This document shows positions 35,614 through 44,774 of a stretch of 64,000 nucleotides of DNA, in pieces (the stretch's first letter is position 1; every line of letters starts with the position of its first letter). The position numbers and the translations under genes are program-made. Source of the DNA: Hominiventricola filiformis (GTDB taxonomy: Bacteria; Bacillota; Clostridia; Lachnospirales; Lachnospiraceae); the NCBI RefSeq assembly GCF_020686965.1, contig NZ_JAJEPS010000015.1, forward strand, positions 16,021 through 80,020. The letters run 5' to 3'. The notes beneath the pieces were generated by a model that made no database searches, was not told the origin of the DNA, and was given only the letters and a program-made list of their open reading frames with translations.

Positions 35614-36630
35614 CTAGTTGTCGAGAAGTTTTCCTTCACCGTTCCAGCTGTACAGCTTACGGATCTCTTTACCAACCTGCTCTGACGGATGCTCTGCAGC
35701 AAGTTTTCTCATTGCCTTGAAGTGAGCCTGTCCACCTGCCGGAGACATATCCAGAAGGAAATCTTTTGCAAAAGTACCATCCTGAATGTCTCTCAGGATC
35801 TGTTTCATTGCTTTCTTGGTATCCTCGGTAATGATCTTCGGTCCGGTAATGTAATCACCATACTCTGCAGTATTGGAGATGGAATATCTCATTCCTTCGA
35901 ATCCTGACTGATAGATCAGATCAACGATCAGTTTCATCTCATGGATACACTCAAAGTATGCATTTCTCGGATCATATCCAGCCTCAACAAGAGTCTCAAA
36001 TCCAGCCTGCATCAGTGCACATACACCACCGCAGAGAACTGCCTGCTCACCGAACAGGTCGGTCTCGGTCTCAGTACGGAAGGTAGTCTCCAGAATACCT
36101 GCTCTTGCTCCACCGATTGCCAGACCATATGCCAGAGCTTTCTCCAGAGCTTTACCGGATGCATCCTGATGAACAGCTACCAGACACGGAGTTCCTTTTC
36201 CTGCCTGATACTCACTTCTTACAGTATGTCCCGGTGCCTTCGGCGCGATCATGGTAACGTCTACATTCTTCGGCGGTACGATCTGATTGAAATGAATGTT
36301 GAAACCATGAGAGAACATCAGCATGTTACCCTCTTCCAGGTTCGGTTCGATATCTTTTTTGTACATAGCTGCCTGAAGCTCATCATTGATCAGGATCATG
36401 ATGATGTCTGCTTTCTTAGCTGCCTCTGCTGCGGTATATACTTCAAATCCCTGCTCTTCAGCTCTTTTCCAGGATTTGCTTCCCTCATAAAGTCCGATAA
36501 TCACATGGCATCCGGACTCCTTTGCATTTAATGCCTGTGCGTGACCCTGGCTGCCGTAACCGATAACTGCGATTGTCTGGCCTTCCAGAGCTGCAAGATT
36601 ACAATCTTCCTGATAGTAAATCTTTGCCAT
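35614..36630 (-). CDS. ilvC: Ketol-acid reductoisomerase
   Basis: Second step of valine/isoleucine synthesis, NAD(P)H dependent. 338 residues. The Rossmann motif GYGSQGHAQALN lies near residue 22. The C-terminal metal-binding domain shows DLFGEQAVLCGG, with ligand Asp and Glu, and FECIHEMKLI. The start at 36630 has GGAGG at 8 bases; the ribosome site sits within an earlier in-frame ATGGAGG. It follows ilvN by 32 bases. Confidence 0.96.
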   Translation of the reverse strand: MAKIYYQEDCNLAALEGQTIAVIGYGSQGHAQALNAKESGCHVIIGLYEGSKSWKRAEEQGFEVYTAAEAAKKADIIMILINDELQAAMYKKDIEPNLEEGNMLMFSHGFNIHFNQIVPPKNVDVTMIAPKAPGHTVRSEYQAGKGTPCLVAVHQDASGKALEKALAYGLAIGGARAGILETTFRTETETDLFGEQAVLCGGVCALMQAGFETLVEAGYDPRNAYFECIHEMKLIVDLIYQSGFEGMRYSISNTAEYGDYITGPKIITEDTKKAMKQILRDIQDGTFAKDFLLDMSPAGGQAHFKAMRKLAAEHPSEQVGKEIRKLYSWNGEGKLLDN

Positions 36631-36662
36631 TTTCTTTTCCTCCATCCTTTTGTGTGTTTGCT

Positions 36663-37202
36663 TTAGTCTTGCATAAAATCATAGTCTACCAGTTCACCGT
36701 TCTCGTCATAGATCTTAACGTCGAAGGTTCCTCTGGACAGTCCGGTAAGACCGGTACGTGCAAGTTCAAGAATCTCAACATCCTTGAGCATACGCAGGAA
36801 AGCGCTCAGTTTTGACTGGCTTCCTACCAGCTCGATTACAAGTGACTGTATAGAAACATCTACGATTTTAGCCCTGAAAATATCGGCAATGGAAATAATG
36901 TTCTGGCGGTTCTTCTCATCACAGAGAACCTTTACCAGAAGGAGCTCACGGCACACGGAATTATCCGGATCAAGTCTCTTAATATCCACCACATCTTCCA
37001 GCTTGTTCAGCTGTTTTTCGATCTGGTCAAGGATCTGCTGATCCCCTTTTGTCACAACCGTTGCCCTCGAATATCTGGGGTCCGCGGTAACGCCTACAGT
37101 CAGACTGTCAATGTTGTAGCCGCGGCGGCTGAACAATCCGGCAATTCTGCTCAATACACCGGAAGTATTATCCACCAGTATCGAAAATACTACTTTTTGC
37201 AT
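36663..37202 (-). CDS. ilvN: Acetolactate synthase small (regulatory) subunit
   Basis: A 179-residue protein with an N-terminal ACT domain (VDNTSGVLSRIAGLFSRRGYNIDSL) that binds valine for feedback inhibition, and a C-terminal ALS_ss_C domain. It needs the catalytic subunit IlvB, which is not encoded in this window. First gene of the ilvN-ilvC operon, with its own promoter. Confidence 0.94.
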   Translation of the reverse strand: MQKVVFSILVDNTSGVLSRIAGLFSRRGYNIDSLTVGVTADPRYSRATVVTKGDQQILDQIEKQLNKLEDVVDIKRLDPDNSVCRELLLVKVLCDEKNRQNIISIADIFRAKIVDVSIQSLVIELVGSQSKLSAFLRMLKDVEILELARTGLTGLSRGTFDVKIYDENGELVDYDFMQD

Positions 37203-37235
37203 GTATACCCCTGCTTTCTGTTGTTAATACCAAAT

Positions 37236-37264
37236 ATTTTAGCAATGATGATCATCTTTGTCAA
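37236..37264 (-). promoter_or_regulatory. Promoter of ilvN-ilvC
   Basis: On the minus strand, TTGACA (37259-37264), a 17-base spacer and TAAAAT (37236-37241). The -35 touches the stop codon of the upstream cotH-like gene. Confidence 0.75.
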
Positions 37265-38857
37265 TTATTGTTCTGCTAAATCTGCCAAATATTTATCCAG
37301 CCAGGAAAATCTGGCATCAATATAGGACTCGATTTCTTTCGTGCTGTTCACATTCTCACTGTCCGGCCATTTCTCTGTATCCCTTGCAAATGCCCCGGAA
37401 TCCGTAATATATGCCATCTGCTCCCGTGCATATGCTTTCCACCGTTCTTCTGTCAGAAAACTTTCACGCCATCTTTTCCATGTACGGAGCATATCTGTCG
37501 GAAGTGTGTCATCCAGCGCCTGCATATTGCGGAATACGTCTTCATTCAGCCATTTCGTTTTCAGTTCCGGATTAAATCGAATATTTTTAATGTCTTTATC
37601 TTCTCCCTGTTCGAAGTCATCTCCCCAGGAATAATTCTGATCCCACGGAATCCGCCGGATAACATATGTGCCGTCTTTATTCATGACCGTGCTGTAAATA
37701 ATATTTTTGAACCGGTTATCCATACCTGCAATTACATTGTAATACAGATCAAAATCGATAAAATTCTGTCGGTCAATACAGCTATACAGCGTCTCCAGAC
37801 TTCCTGTGGTGTCCAGTTCATAGGCATTATCCCAGAATGTCTGAAACGGAGTCCAGAGTCCGGACTCCCATGTTTTAGAAGCCTGACGGATATGAACTCC
37901 TCCGCACTCAAAGGACTGAGACGCTTCACTTTCCGCAAAAAGATCATCATTGGGACGTTCGTCAGAACCCACCTTGTAGATGATGTCCTTTGTTTTATCC
38001 AGGCCAAGAGACTTGTAATCCGTCGGTTCAACCAGCGTATAGAGTCCTCTGTACTCTCCGTTTACGATGAGTTCCAGATATTCCATCCGGCATCCGGTAT
38101 CTGCTTTCGTCTGCGTCAGGTCCGCAATATTGTTCCAGAGTTCCGTTGAAAGCTTATCTCTCAGCTTGCTTCTGTCCGAATACAGCGCTTTCAGCTGCCA
38201 GCTGTCATCCTTTCTCATACCGAGAAGTGTTTCTTTTCTTTTTGTCGTTCCATCATTTTCCAGCAGTTCCAGCTTGTAACCGATCTTTTCAAACCGTTTG
38301 CTGGCATTTCCACGGATATTATAGTAAGCGCTGCTCTGCAGCGACCGATATTCCCCATCAGCTCCAAAAATCGGATCAAAAAGTGATATCTGTGTGCCTT
38401 CCGCTCCCATATCCCCATCTATTTTCATAACCGGCATACCGGTAAACAGTACCGTAAGTTCCGCATATTCCGTGTCAGAATACACCATACAGGAAAACAG
38501 ATGCCTATCTTTCACTGCATCGTCAGTATTGTCAAATGCACTGTCCGGTTTCCACACGAGAGAGACTGGCTGTCCGTCAAGCAGCCCACCAAGCTCTCCA
38601 CGAAAACCGCTCTCATCCATGTTTTTGGGAATATAGTATCTTTGCTCTGTCTCTTCCCAGGCTGCGGTTACAGCACCAATCTGGAGTTCCGCCCTGGTAA
38701 GATTCTGTACCGGCGTCCGGCTTTCCTTAATACTTTCATATACCTCTTCTTTTACCACCGGAACCGCCATTACAACATTCTTCTGTGCCTGCAGCTGGAA
38801 TACAAGAAACAGAATAATTCCAACAACACTGAGTACCAGTGTAATTCCTTTTTTCAT
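37265..38857 (-). CDS. CotH-family kinase-like protein (second copy)
   Basis: 530 residues with an N-terminal membrane segment (about residues 4-22) and a CotH domain. NIRGNASKRFEKIGYKLEL and IDFDLYYNVIAGMDNRFKN precede IPWDQNYSWGDDF, giving the Asn/Asp metal-site pattern of the family. It lacks the chitobiase-like N-terminal domain of the copy at 15510. It starts one base after the methyltransferase gene stop, so it is translationally coupled. The target is unknown; CotH proteins phosphorylate coat or surface proteins. Confidence 0.8.
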   Translation of the reverse strand: MKKGITLVLSVVGIILFLVFQLQAQKNVVMAVPVVKEEVYESIKESRTPVQNLTRAELQIGAVTAAWEETEQRYYIPKNMDESGFRGELGGLLDGQPVSLVWKPDSAFDNTDDAVKDRHLFSCMVYSDTEYAELTVLFTGMPVMKIDGDMGAEGTQISLFDPIFGADGEYRSLQSSAYYNIRGNASKRFEKIGYKLELLENDGTTKRKETLLGMRKDDSWQLKALYSDRSKLRDKLSTELWNNIADLTQTKADTGCRMEYLELIVNGEYRGLYTLVEPTDYKSLGLDKTKDIIYKVGSDERPNDDLFAESEASQSFECGGVHIRQASKTWESGLWTPFQTFWDNAYELDTTGSLETLYSCIDRQNFIDFDLYYNVIAGMDNRFKNIIYSTVMNKDGTYVIRRIPWDQNYSWGDDFEQGEDKDIKNIRFNPELKTKWLNEDVFRNMQALDDTLPTDMLRTWKRWRESFLTEERWKAYAREQMAYITDSGAFARDTEKWPDSENVNSTKEIESYIDARFSWLDKYLADLAEQ

Positions 38858-38858
38858 A

Positions 38859-39746
38859 TTACAGACTCTTCTTTACATCTTCGATATATTCCGGAGTAGT
38901 ACCACAGCATCCGCCAATAACAGAAGCGCCGCAGTCTCTCAGATGCAGCAGGTGTCTGGTAAACTCGTCTGAGCCCATACTGTACACTGCTTCACCCGTC
39001 TCCGTGATTGTGGGCATACCGGCATTGGGTTTTGCCACAATTGGAATGGATACTGTCTCATGAAGCTGACTGATGACTGCAGATAACTGATCCGGCCCAA
39101 CCGAACAGTTGACGCCCACCGCAGCTGCCCCCATGGCTTCCATAGTCGCAGCTGCTTCAAATACGGTGCCGCCAAAATAAAGAGTGCCGTCTCCTTCACA
39201 GGTGAAGGAAATAATAAGTGGAAGATCACAAACCTCCCTTGCCGCATCACAGATCACAGTTGCTTCATCCTGGGACAACAGTGTCTCTGCCACCAGAAGA
39301 TCAACTCCTGCTTCGACCAGCAGCGTAATCTGCTCCTTATAGATCTCCATCATACTGTCGTAAGTCATGGGTCCATAAGGCTCCAGTCCCTTTCCGGTCG
39401 TGGACATGTCACCGGCAATCAGTACCCGGTCTCCGACATTCTCTTTGGTCCGCTTTACCAGCTCCCGGTTCAGGATCTCCACATTTGCTTCCAGTCCCAT
39501 ACCTTTCAGAGTCTCTCTGTTCGCACCGAAGGTCGGAGCATAGATGACCATTGATCCGGCATCCGCATATTCTCTCTGCAGACGGGCAATCTCTTCCGGA
39601 TGTTCATAGACCCACTGTTCTGTACTGACGCCTACCGGCATTCCCATCTTTCTCAAGCAGGAACCGGTTCCTCCATCCAGAATCACCGGTCCTTTCTCTT
39701 CTACTAATACACGAAATTCTTCTCTGGTCATTTTATTCTGCCTCAA
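38859..39746 (-). CDS. Homocysteine S-methyltransferase family protein
   Basis: 295 residues, a single S-methyl-trans domain. It starts with ILDGGTGSCLRKMG. The zinc cysteines are in VNCSVGP (about residue 210) and GGCCGTTPEYI near the end. It resembles the N-terminal domain of MetH and the stand-alone MmuM-type enzymes, moving a methyl group to homocysteine. The methyl donor cannot be read from sequence. It overlaps the preceding membrane gene by 4 bases. Confidence 0.88.
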   Translation of the reverse strand: MRQNKMTREEFRVLVEEKGPVILDGGTGSCLRKMGMPVGVSTEQWVYEHPEEIARLQREYADAGSMVIYAPTFGANRETLKGMGLEANVEILNRELVKRTKENVGDRVLIAGDMSTTGKGLEPYGPMTYDSMMEIYKEQITLLVEAGVDLLVAETLLSQDEATVICDAAREVCDLPLIISFTCEGDGTLYFGGTVFEAAATMEAMGAAAVGVNCSVGPDQLSAVISQLHETVSIPIVAKPNAGMPTITETGEAVYSMGSDEFTRHLLHLRDCGASVIGGCCGTTPEYIEDVKKSL

Positions 39747-40144
39747 CTTTCCTTGTCTTTTTTCTTCTTTTTCTCCGGATCATGGCACAATACTTTCAAA
39801 ATCAATGCTGCTCCTCCGAACATCAGCACCAGCATAATCAAATAATTATACAGACTGGTATAACGGAACACAAACTCTGTTCCCGCAATGACAGATGCCA
39901 CAATCATCAAAAGTCCGGCTCCTGTCAGGAGTTTTGCGCCAAATGAATCGGTATTTACACAAATCCAGATTACGCCAACAATAAATGGCACTACCACTAA
40001 GCCACCGTTCAGCCGCATACCGCCAAGTCTTAGGCTATAAAATGCTGTATGTACCGCCACACTGGATAAGAACCAGTAACCACCAGATACTAACATTGCA
40101 AGTCCGATCAAAAACTGTGCCAAAGGATTTCCTTTCTGTTTCAT
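39743..40144 (-). CDS. Small membrane protein of unknown function
   Basis: 133 residues with about four membrane helices and a lysine-rich tail (KKKKKKDKE). No family recognised. Its stop overlaps the methyltransferase start (ATGA), and it follows the SPFH gene by 13 bases. Its position suggests it belongs to the PspA/YdjG/YdjI-like membrane-stress cassette. Confidence 0.65.
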   Translation of the reverse strand: MKQKGNPLAQFLIGLAMLVSGGYWFLSSVAVHTAFYSLRLGGMRLNGGLVVVPFIVGVIWICVNTDSFGAKLLTGAGLLMIVASVIAGTEFVFRYTSLYNYLIMLVLMFGGAALILKVLCHDPEKKKKKDKES

Positions 40145-40157
40145 ATCATTCTCCTTC

Positions 40158-41150
40158 TTACATCAGTTTTTTTCCGCAGTTCGGACAGAATTTCATACCC
40201 TCTGTCTTTGTACCGCATTCCGGACAGAATTTGCATCCGCCTGCCGGGGCTGCCGTATTGCCGGAAGAAGCCGGGGCCGCCTGCTGCTGTGCCTGCTGAC
40301 CTGCAAAATTCTGCTGCATCTGACCCGCCATCTGCTGGCCCATCATCATGCCCATGGCCATGCCTGCCATATCAGACGCCGTACGGCCGCCGCCATTTCC
40401 ATTTGCCATGGCGTCCAGCATGGACATCTGCTGATAACGTCCCATGTCACCGACAACGCTCTGGGATGCGGTCTTGGTTACCATCTTCTGGATCTCTTCC
40501 GGATAGGTAAAGCTGGAAATATTAAAGACGGCAATGCTGATACCGATCCTCATCATCTCCATATCCAGATCTTCCTGAATTCCTTTTGCAATATCAAAAG
40601 AATTAGCCTGCAGGTTGAACATATCTTTGCCTTCCCGCACAATCCATTTCATCAGAAGCTGATCCAGCATGGAAGTAACACGCTCTTTCACATCATCGAT
40701 AGTGAACTGCTGTTTCACACCTGCAATCTTCTCAATCAATGCCGCATGGTCGCTGATCTTGCAGCAGAAAGTTCCGAATGCACGAATGGGCATACCTGCA
40801 GGAAGTCCAGGTGCCGGAATGTTAATAGGATTCTTGGTACCCCATTTCACGGTCACTTCTTTGGTATTGATAAACAGCACTTCCGCGCGGATTCCGCTGT
40901 TAAAGCCAAATTTGAAGCCTTTTAAGGTAGACAGGAACGGGATAATCTCAGACTCGATGTCAAAGCTTCCCTCATCTGTAAAAATACCCTCTACTTTTCC
41001 GTTGTACAGGAAAATTGCATCCTGCCCCGGACGGATAATCAGGCGGCTGCCTTTTTTGATTTCCCGGTTGCTCCATTTCCAGAACAGCACATCATCTCTG
41101 TATTCTTCCCACTCTACCACATTGGCAAACTGATTTCCAAATAAACCCAT
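40158..41150 (-). CDS. SPFH domain protein with C-terminal zinc ribbon (YdjI-like)
   Basis: 330 residues. The N-terminal SPFH/band-7 domain of the virion-core/YdjI type runs from residue 1 to about 240 (LIIRPGQDAIFLYNGKVEGIF). A Met/Gln/Ala-rich linker follows (about 255-300), then a double-CxxC zinc ribbon (CPECGTKTEGMKFCPNCG). In Bacillus, YdjI is encoded with PspA and YdjG and associates with membranes under stress; the same gene set lies upstream here. It follows the YdjG-like gene by 3 bases. Confidence 0.85.
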   Translation of the reverse strand: MGLFGNQFANVVEWEEYRDDVLFWKWSNREIKKGSRLIIRPGQDAIFLYNGKVEGIFTDEGSFDIESEIIPFLSTLKGFKFGFNSGIRAEVLFINTKEVTVKWGTKNPINIPAPGLPAGMPIRAFGTFCCKISDHAALIEKIAGVKQQFTIDDVKERVTSMLDQLLMKWIVREGKDMFNLQANSFDIAKGIQEDLDMEMMRIGISIAVFNISSFTYPEEIQKMVTKTASQSVVGDMGRYQQMSMLDAMANGNGGGRTASDMAGMAMGMMMGQQMAGQMQQNFAGQQAQQQAAPASSGNTAAPAGGCKFCPECGTKTEGMKFCPNCGKKLM

Positions 41151-41153
41151 ATT

Positions 41154-42314
41154 CTATGATACCTCCTGTATCCATATGTATTCTGCAGGCGTCAATTCAT
41201 CTGCCTCATATTCGCAGACCGTCTCAGTCTCATTCTTCTGCAGGCCATAATCTTCCTCGCCGCCAGATGTTGCCAGGAAGAACATACCAATAATTGCCAG
41301 TACCAGAAGGATTATCAATGTAATCTTCGCTACACTCTTCGGATACTCGCCCTTCACCCGCCCGGTCTGTCCATTAATCAGCACCGTATAGGTCTTGTTT
41401 TTATATCGATAAGCAGTGGAATAGACTGGAAGCAACACGTGCTTATAGGTTTCTGCATCATAATGCTCATCCATGCGAATACTTCGCACATGATCATAAC
41501 GTCGCAACACATCCTGTTCAACCATACTGTAAAGGGCCGCACTCATTCTTGTTCTTGCCGCGAGGTGCGCATCCTTCAGATCCACTGTATAAATCTCCGA
41601 GCTGTATCCGGACAGATAATCCGGGGAATAAGCCGGAATATCCATGGTATTGAACGGCTCAATTCCCTCTATGAGACTTTCATCCAGATGATTGGATGCA
41701 TGAATCAGCACATCATCAAAAAAATGATTGACATGGCCTGCTACCGGATACCAGTCTGTTACCACTTCCGTATAGGTCTTTCCGTCCTTGTCCTTTCGCG
41801 TTACCTGTCGGTCCCGTCCGCCTTCTGCGCGATAATTCACATCAGCGTCTGCATCAAATGTCCAGTAGGGAATATAGATGCCCTGCAGTTTATCCTGCTG
41901 ATGCAGGTGCTTTAACTCTCCGGGAGCCAGCCATCTGCCTTTCATCCATTTGCGAAAACAGTCTCCCACTTTGTTTTTATCAATCTGGAAAGGGACAACA
42001 CCATCCGGCCGGATAGCCGCAATCTGTTTATCTGCCAGTACAAAAGGTGTGCCGCAATACGGGCAGTCTTTTGCCGTGCTGGTTGCTTCCACTTCCACCA
42101 TCGCTCCGCAGGATGGACACTGCATGGTGGATGATTTCTTTTCTCCTGCCTTCACCGTTCTTTTTGCATAATCTGTCAGCTTATGTTCCTTTACCGTCTG
42201 ACGGTTTGCCTCAATTTTTTCTTCTGTCCCGCAGTTCGGACATTTCAAAGACTGAGTGGCCACATCAAATTCCATGACTCCACCACAGTTTTTACAATAG
42301 TAGATTTCTCCCAC
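41154..42314 (-). CDS. Zinc-ribbon membrane protein (YdjG-like)
   Basis: 386 residues. The N-terminus has two zinc ribbons (CKNCGG...CPNCG, residues 7-29; CPSCGAMVE...CPYCG, about 64-88). A central domain contains IPYWTFDADADVNYRAEGGRD, and one C-terminal membrane helix spans about residues 325-345. The layout matches B. subtilis YdjG, the membrane partner in the PspA-YdjG-YdjI system. A hairpin lies in the 70-base gap after pspA. Confidence 0.8.
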   Translation of the reverse strand: MGEIYYCKNCGGVMEFDVATQSLKCPNCGTEEKIEANRQTVKEHKLTDYAKRTVKAGEKKSSTMQCPSCGAMVEVEATSTAKDCPYCGTPFVLADKQIAAIRPDGVVPFQIDKNKVGDCFRKWMKGRWLAPGELKHLHQQDKLQGIYIPYWTFDADADVNYRAEGGRDRQVTRKDKDGKTYTEVVTDWYPVAGHVNHFFDDVLIHASNHLDESLIEGIEPFNTMDIPAYSPDYLSGYSSEIYTVDLKDAHLAARTRMSAALYSMVEQDVLRRYDHVRSIRMDEHYDAETYKHVLLPVYSTAYRYKNKTYTVLINGQTGRVKGEYPKSVAKITLIILLVLAIIGMFFLATSGGEEDYGLQKNETETVCEYEADELTPAEYIWIQEVS

Positions 42315-42349
42315 GGTTTTTCCTCTCGCGTTTTATTTCTGTACAGAAA

Positions 42350-42376
42350 CTGCCGCAAAGACATTCTCTGCGGCAG
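42350..42376 (-). other. Hairpin between pspA and the YdjG-like gene
   Basis: A perfect 8-bp stem, CTGCCGCA/TGCGGCAG. On the minus strand it is followed only by TTTCTG, so it is at most a weak attenuator or RNA-stability element. Confidence 0.4.
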
Positions 42377-42384
42377 TCTGATTC

Positions 42385-43068
42385 TTATAATCCCATTTTT
42401 GCTTTCAGTGCAGCCAGCTCATCATCCACTGCAGAGCCAGCTCCGTCATCATCATATTTTGCCGCAAGACTGTCAATGTCGTCTTCTTTTTCTGCATTCA
42501 GTTCAGCCATGGCATTGGCCTGATCCAGCATACGGTCTGCCTTTTCTTCCATCTTTGCAAATGCAGACATATTATTCTGTGCACCTGCTGCGGAGTTTCC
42601 AATCTTATTCAGTCTTTCCTGTGTCTTGGCAACTGCCATCTTCGCCTTGATCGCATCTTTTCTGGCATTCAAATCACTGATATCTTTTACCAGTTTATCA
42701 TGCATCTCATGCATTTTCACAGCATTACTATGTGCAAGATCATAAGATTTCTGAAGTGCATCCTGTTTGGATGTGAGCTGCTGCTTTTTCTCCAGAAACT
42801 GGCGGGCGTCATTGTCATTTCCAGCCACAATGGCCTTTTCTGCGTAACGCTGCATCTTCGCAATCTCTTCATTACACTCATCCAGCTGGCGTTTGCATTT
42901 TGTCTCCTCTGCCATCACAGCTGCAGTTTCTGCTTTTACCTTTCCAAGATCACTTTCCAGATTACGCAGATACTGATCTACCATCTTCTCCGGATCCTCT
43001 GCCTTGTCCAGTAATGCATTCAAGTTCGCAGACATAATATCCCCAAATCTTTTCATAATTCCTGCCAT
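42385..43068 (-). CDS. PspA/IM30 family protein
   Basis: 227 residues, almost entirely helical coiled coil, with MKRFGDIMSANLNALLDKAEDPEKM at the N-terminus as in PspA/Vipp1. These ESCRT-III-like proteins coat damaged membrane. The start at 43068 has GGAGG at 8 bases; the ribosome site lies in an earlier in-frame ATGAAGGAGG. It heads the ydjFGI-like set and follows gpsA by about 30 bases. Confidence 0.92.
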   Translation of the reverse strand: MAGIMKRFGDIMSANLNALLDKAEDPEKMVDQYLRNLESDLGKVKAETAAVMAEETKCKRQLDECNEEIAKMQRYAEKAIVAGNDNDARQFLEKKQQLTSKQDALQKSYDLAHSNAVKMHEMHDKLVKDISDLNARKDAIKAKMAVAKTQERLNKIGNSAAGAQNNMSAFAKMEEKADRMLDQANAMAELNAEKEDDIDSLAAKYDDDGAGSAVDDELAALKAKMGL

Positions 43069-43099
43069 TCCCTTGTCCTCCTTCATGTGAGTAAATTAT

Positions 43100-44110
43100 T
43101 TATTTCCATGGCAGTTCCGGGTGCTCAATCTTCTTATCTCTGAGCATCAGGTCTGCCAGGGCTTCCCTTGCCGGTTTATCTTCAAACAGTACTTGATTGA
43201 CTTCCTGTACAATCGGCATATCAATTCCATATTTTTCTGCCAGTGTCTTTGCTGCTTTTGCAGAATTGACACCTTCCACTACCATCTTCACTTCATCCAT
43301 GGCTTCCTGCATCGTCTTCCCCTGACCGATGAGAATGCCTGCCCGCCGGTTCCGGCTGTGCATGGATGCACAGGTAACAATAAGATCACCGATTCCTGTC
43401 AGACCGTTAAAGGTCTCGATATGTCCACCCATGGCCACACCCAGACGGCTCATCTCCGCAATTCCTCTGGTGATCAGTGCTGCCTTGGTATTGTCCCCAC
43501 AGCCAAGTCCATCTGCAGCTCCTGCCGCCAGCGCAATGACATTTTTCAATGCACCACCCAGTTCAATACCTAACATATCCGGACTGGTATAAACACGAAA
43601 TACCTTATTCATAAAGAGATTCTGAATGTACTCCGCTGTCTCCCGGTCTTTTGCTCCTGCTACCACAGTGGTGGGAATGTCTCTTCCCACTTCTTCCGCA
43701 TGGCTCGGTCCGGACAGGACTGCTGCCCGGCATTGTGGGATCTCCTGCGCAATCACATCTGTCAGGATCATCAGTGTACTTTCTTCAATTCCCTTGGACA
43801 CATCCACAATAAGCTGTCCCGCTGCCACGTACGGCGCCATTTTTTTTGCCATGCTGCGGATGGACGGGGATGCCGTTGCCAGTACAAGAATATCTTTTCC
43901 CTCTACGGTCTGTTCCAGATCCGTAGTACATAGAATGTCATCCGGAAGTTTTACCCCCGGAAGCTTTGACTTGTTTTCCCGCTCTTCTCTGAGCATGCGG
44001 GATTCTTCTTCCCGTCTGGACCACAACGTCACTTCATGTCCGTTTTTGCTTAAGACTCTCGCCAGAGCTGTTCCCCAGCTTCCTGAGCCGATGACTCCTG
44101 CTTTTGCCAT
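43100..44110 (-). CDS. gpsA: NAD(P)H-dependent glycerol-3-phosphate dehydrogenase
   Basis: Makes sn-glycerol-3-phosphate from dihydroxyacetone phosphate for phospholipids. 336 residues. The NAD-binding motif GSGSWGTALA lies at residues 8-17, and the catalytic lysine in GGALKNVIALAAGAADGLG (about residue 190). It lies next to plsY, which uses its product. Confidence 0.96.
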   Translation of the reverse strand: MAKAGVIGSGSWGTALARVLSKNGHEVTLWSRREEESRMLREERENKSKLPGVKLPDDILCTTDLEQTVEGKDILVLATASPSIRSMAKKMAPYVAAGQLIVDVSKGIEESTLMILTDVIAQEIPQCRAAVLSGPSHAEEVGRDIPTTVVAGAKDRETAEYIQNLFMNKVFRVYTSPDMLGIELGGALKNVIALAAGAADGLGCGDNTKAALITRGIAEMSRLGVAMGGHIETFNGLTGIGDLIVTCASMHSRNRRAGILIGQGKTMQEAMDEVKMVVEGVNSAKAAKTLAEKYGIDMPIVQEVNQVLFEDKPAREALADLMLRDKKIEHPELPWK

Positions 44111-44137
44111 AGCTCAATCTCCTCTCCGCCAAAACCA

Positions 44138-44773
44138 TTATTTTTTCTGAAAAATTTTATTTTCTGTTCCGCTTAACAGGCGTTTGATATTCGTTCTGTG
44201 ACGATAAATGGCCATCAGGGAAAGTGCTGTACAGACCAGATAAAATTCCAGTAAATGTCCCTGACTCATTCCATAATACCCTCTCTGTCCAAGAACTGCA
44301 ATATCAATGACCAGTTCAATGACTACCAAAATGGATCCCAGAGATACATATCTGGTCAGTCCTACTGTCAAAAGGAAGGTAACTGCCTCCAGAATCGTCA
44401 CAATTGGTCCCAACGTCAGCACCAGTCCTGCTGTGCAGGCAATTCCTTTACCGCCGCGGAAACCAAGCTGTACCGGAAAATTATGTCCCAGAATAGCTCC
44501 GGCAGCAGCATACATACCAAGCAGCGGAAGCATATCACCATGTGTTCGTGCAAAAATAACTTTTACCAGAACAACAGCAAGCACTGTTTTTGCCACATCT
44601 CCCAGGAGTACGATCACTCCTGCTTTCTTTCCAAGGACACGAAGGGCATTGGTAGTTCCCGCATTACCACTTCCGTATTCCCGGATATCAATTCCGTTCA
44701 TTTTTCCATAGATATACGCGGTCTGGAATATTCCGAACAGATATCCGATCGCCAGACATACGATGCGTTCCAT
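44138..44773 (-). CDS. plsY: Glycerol-3-phosphate acyltransferase
   Basis: Membrane enzyme that acylates glycerol-3-phosphate from acyl-phosphate. 211 residues and about five to six helices. IREYGSGNAGTTNALR and the GGKGIA motif are diagnostic. The ATG at 44773 begins one base after the der stop codon; an earlier ATG lies inside der and has no better ribosome site. It pairs functionally with gpsA downstream. Confidence 0.94.
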   Translation of the reverse strand: MERIVCLAIGYLFGIFQTAYIYGKMNGIDIREYGSGNAGTTNALRVLGKKAGVIVLLGDVAKTVLAVVLVKVIFARTHGDMLPLLGMYAAAGAILGHNFPVQLGFRGGKGIACTAGLVLTLGPIVTILEAVTFLLTVGLTRYVSLGSILVVIELVIDIAVLGQRGYYGMSQGHLLEFYLVCTALSLMAIYRHRTNIKRLLSGTENKIFQKK

Positions 44774-44774
44774 A

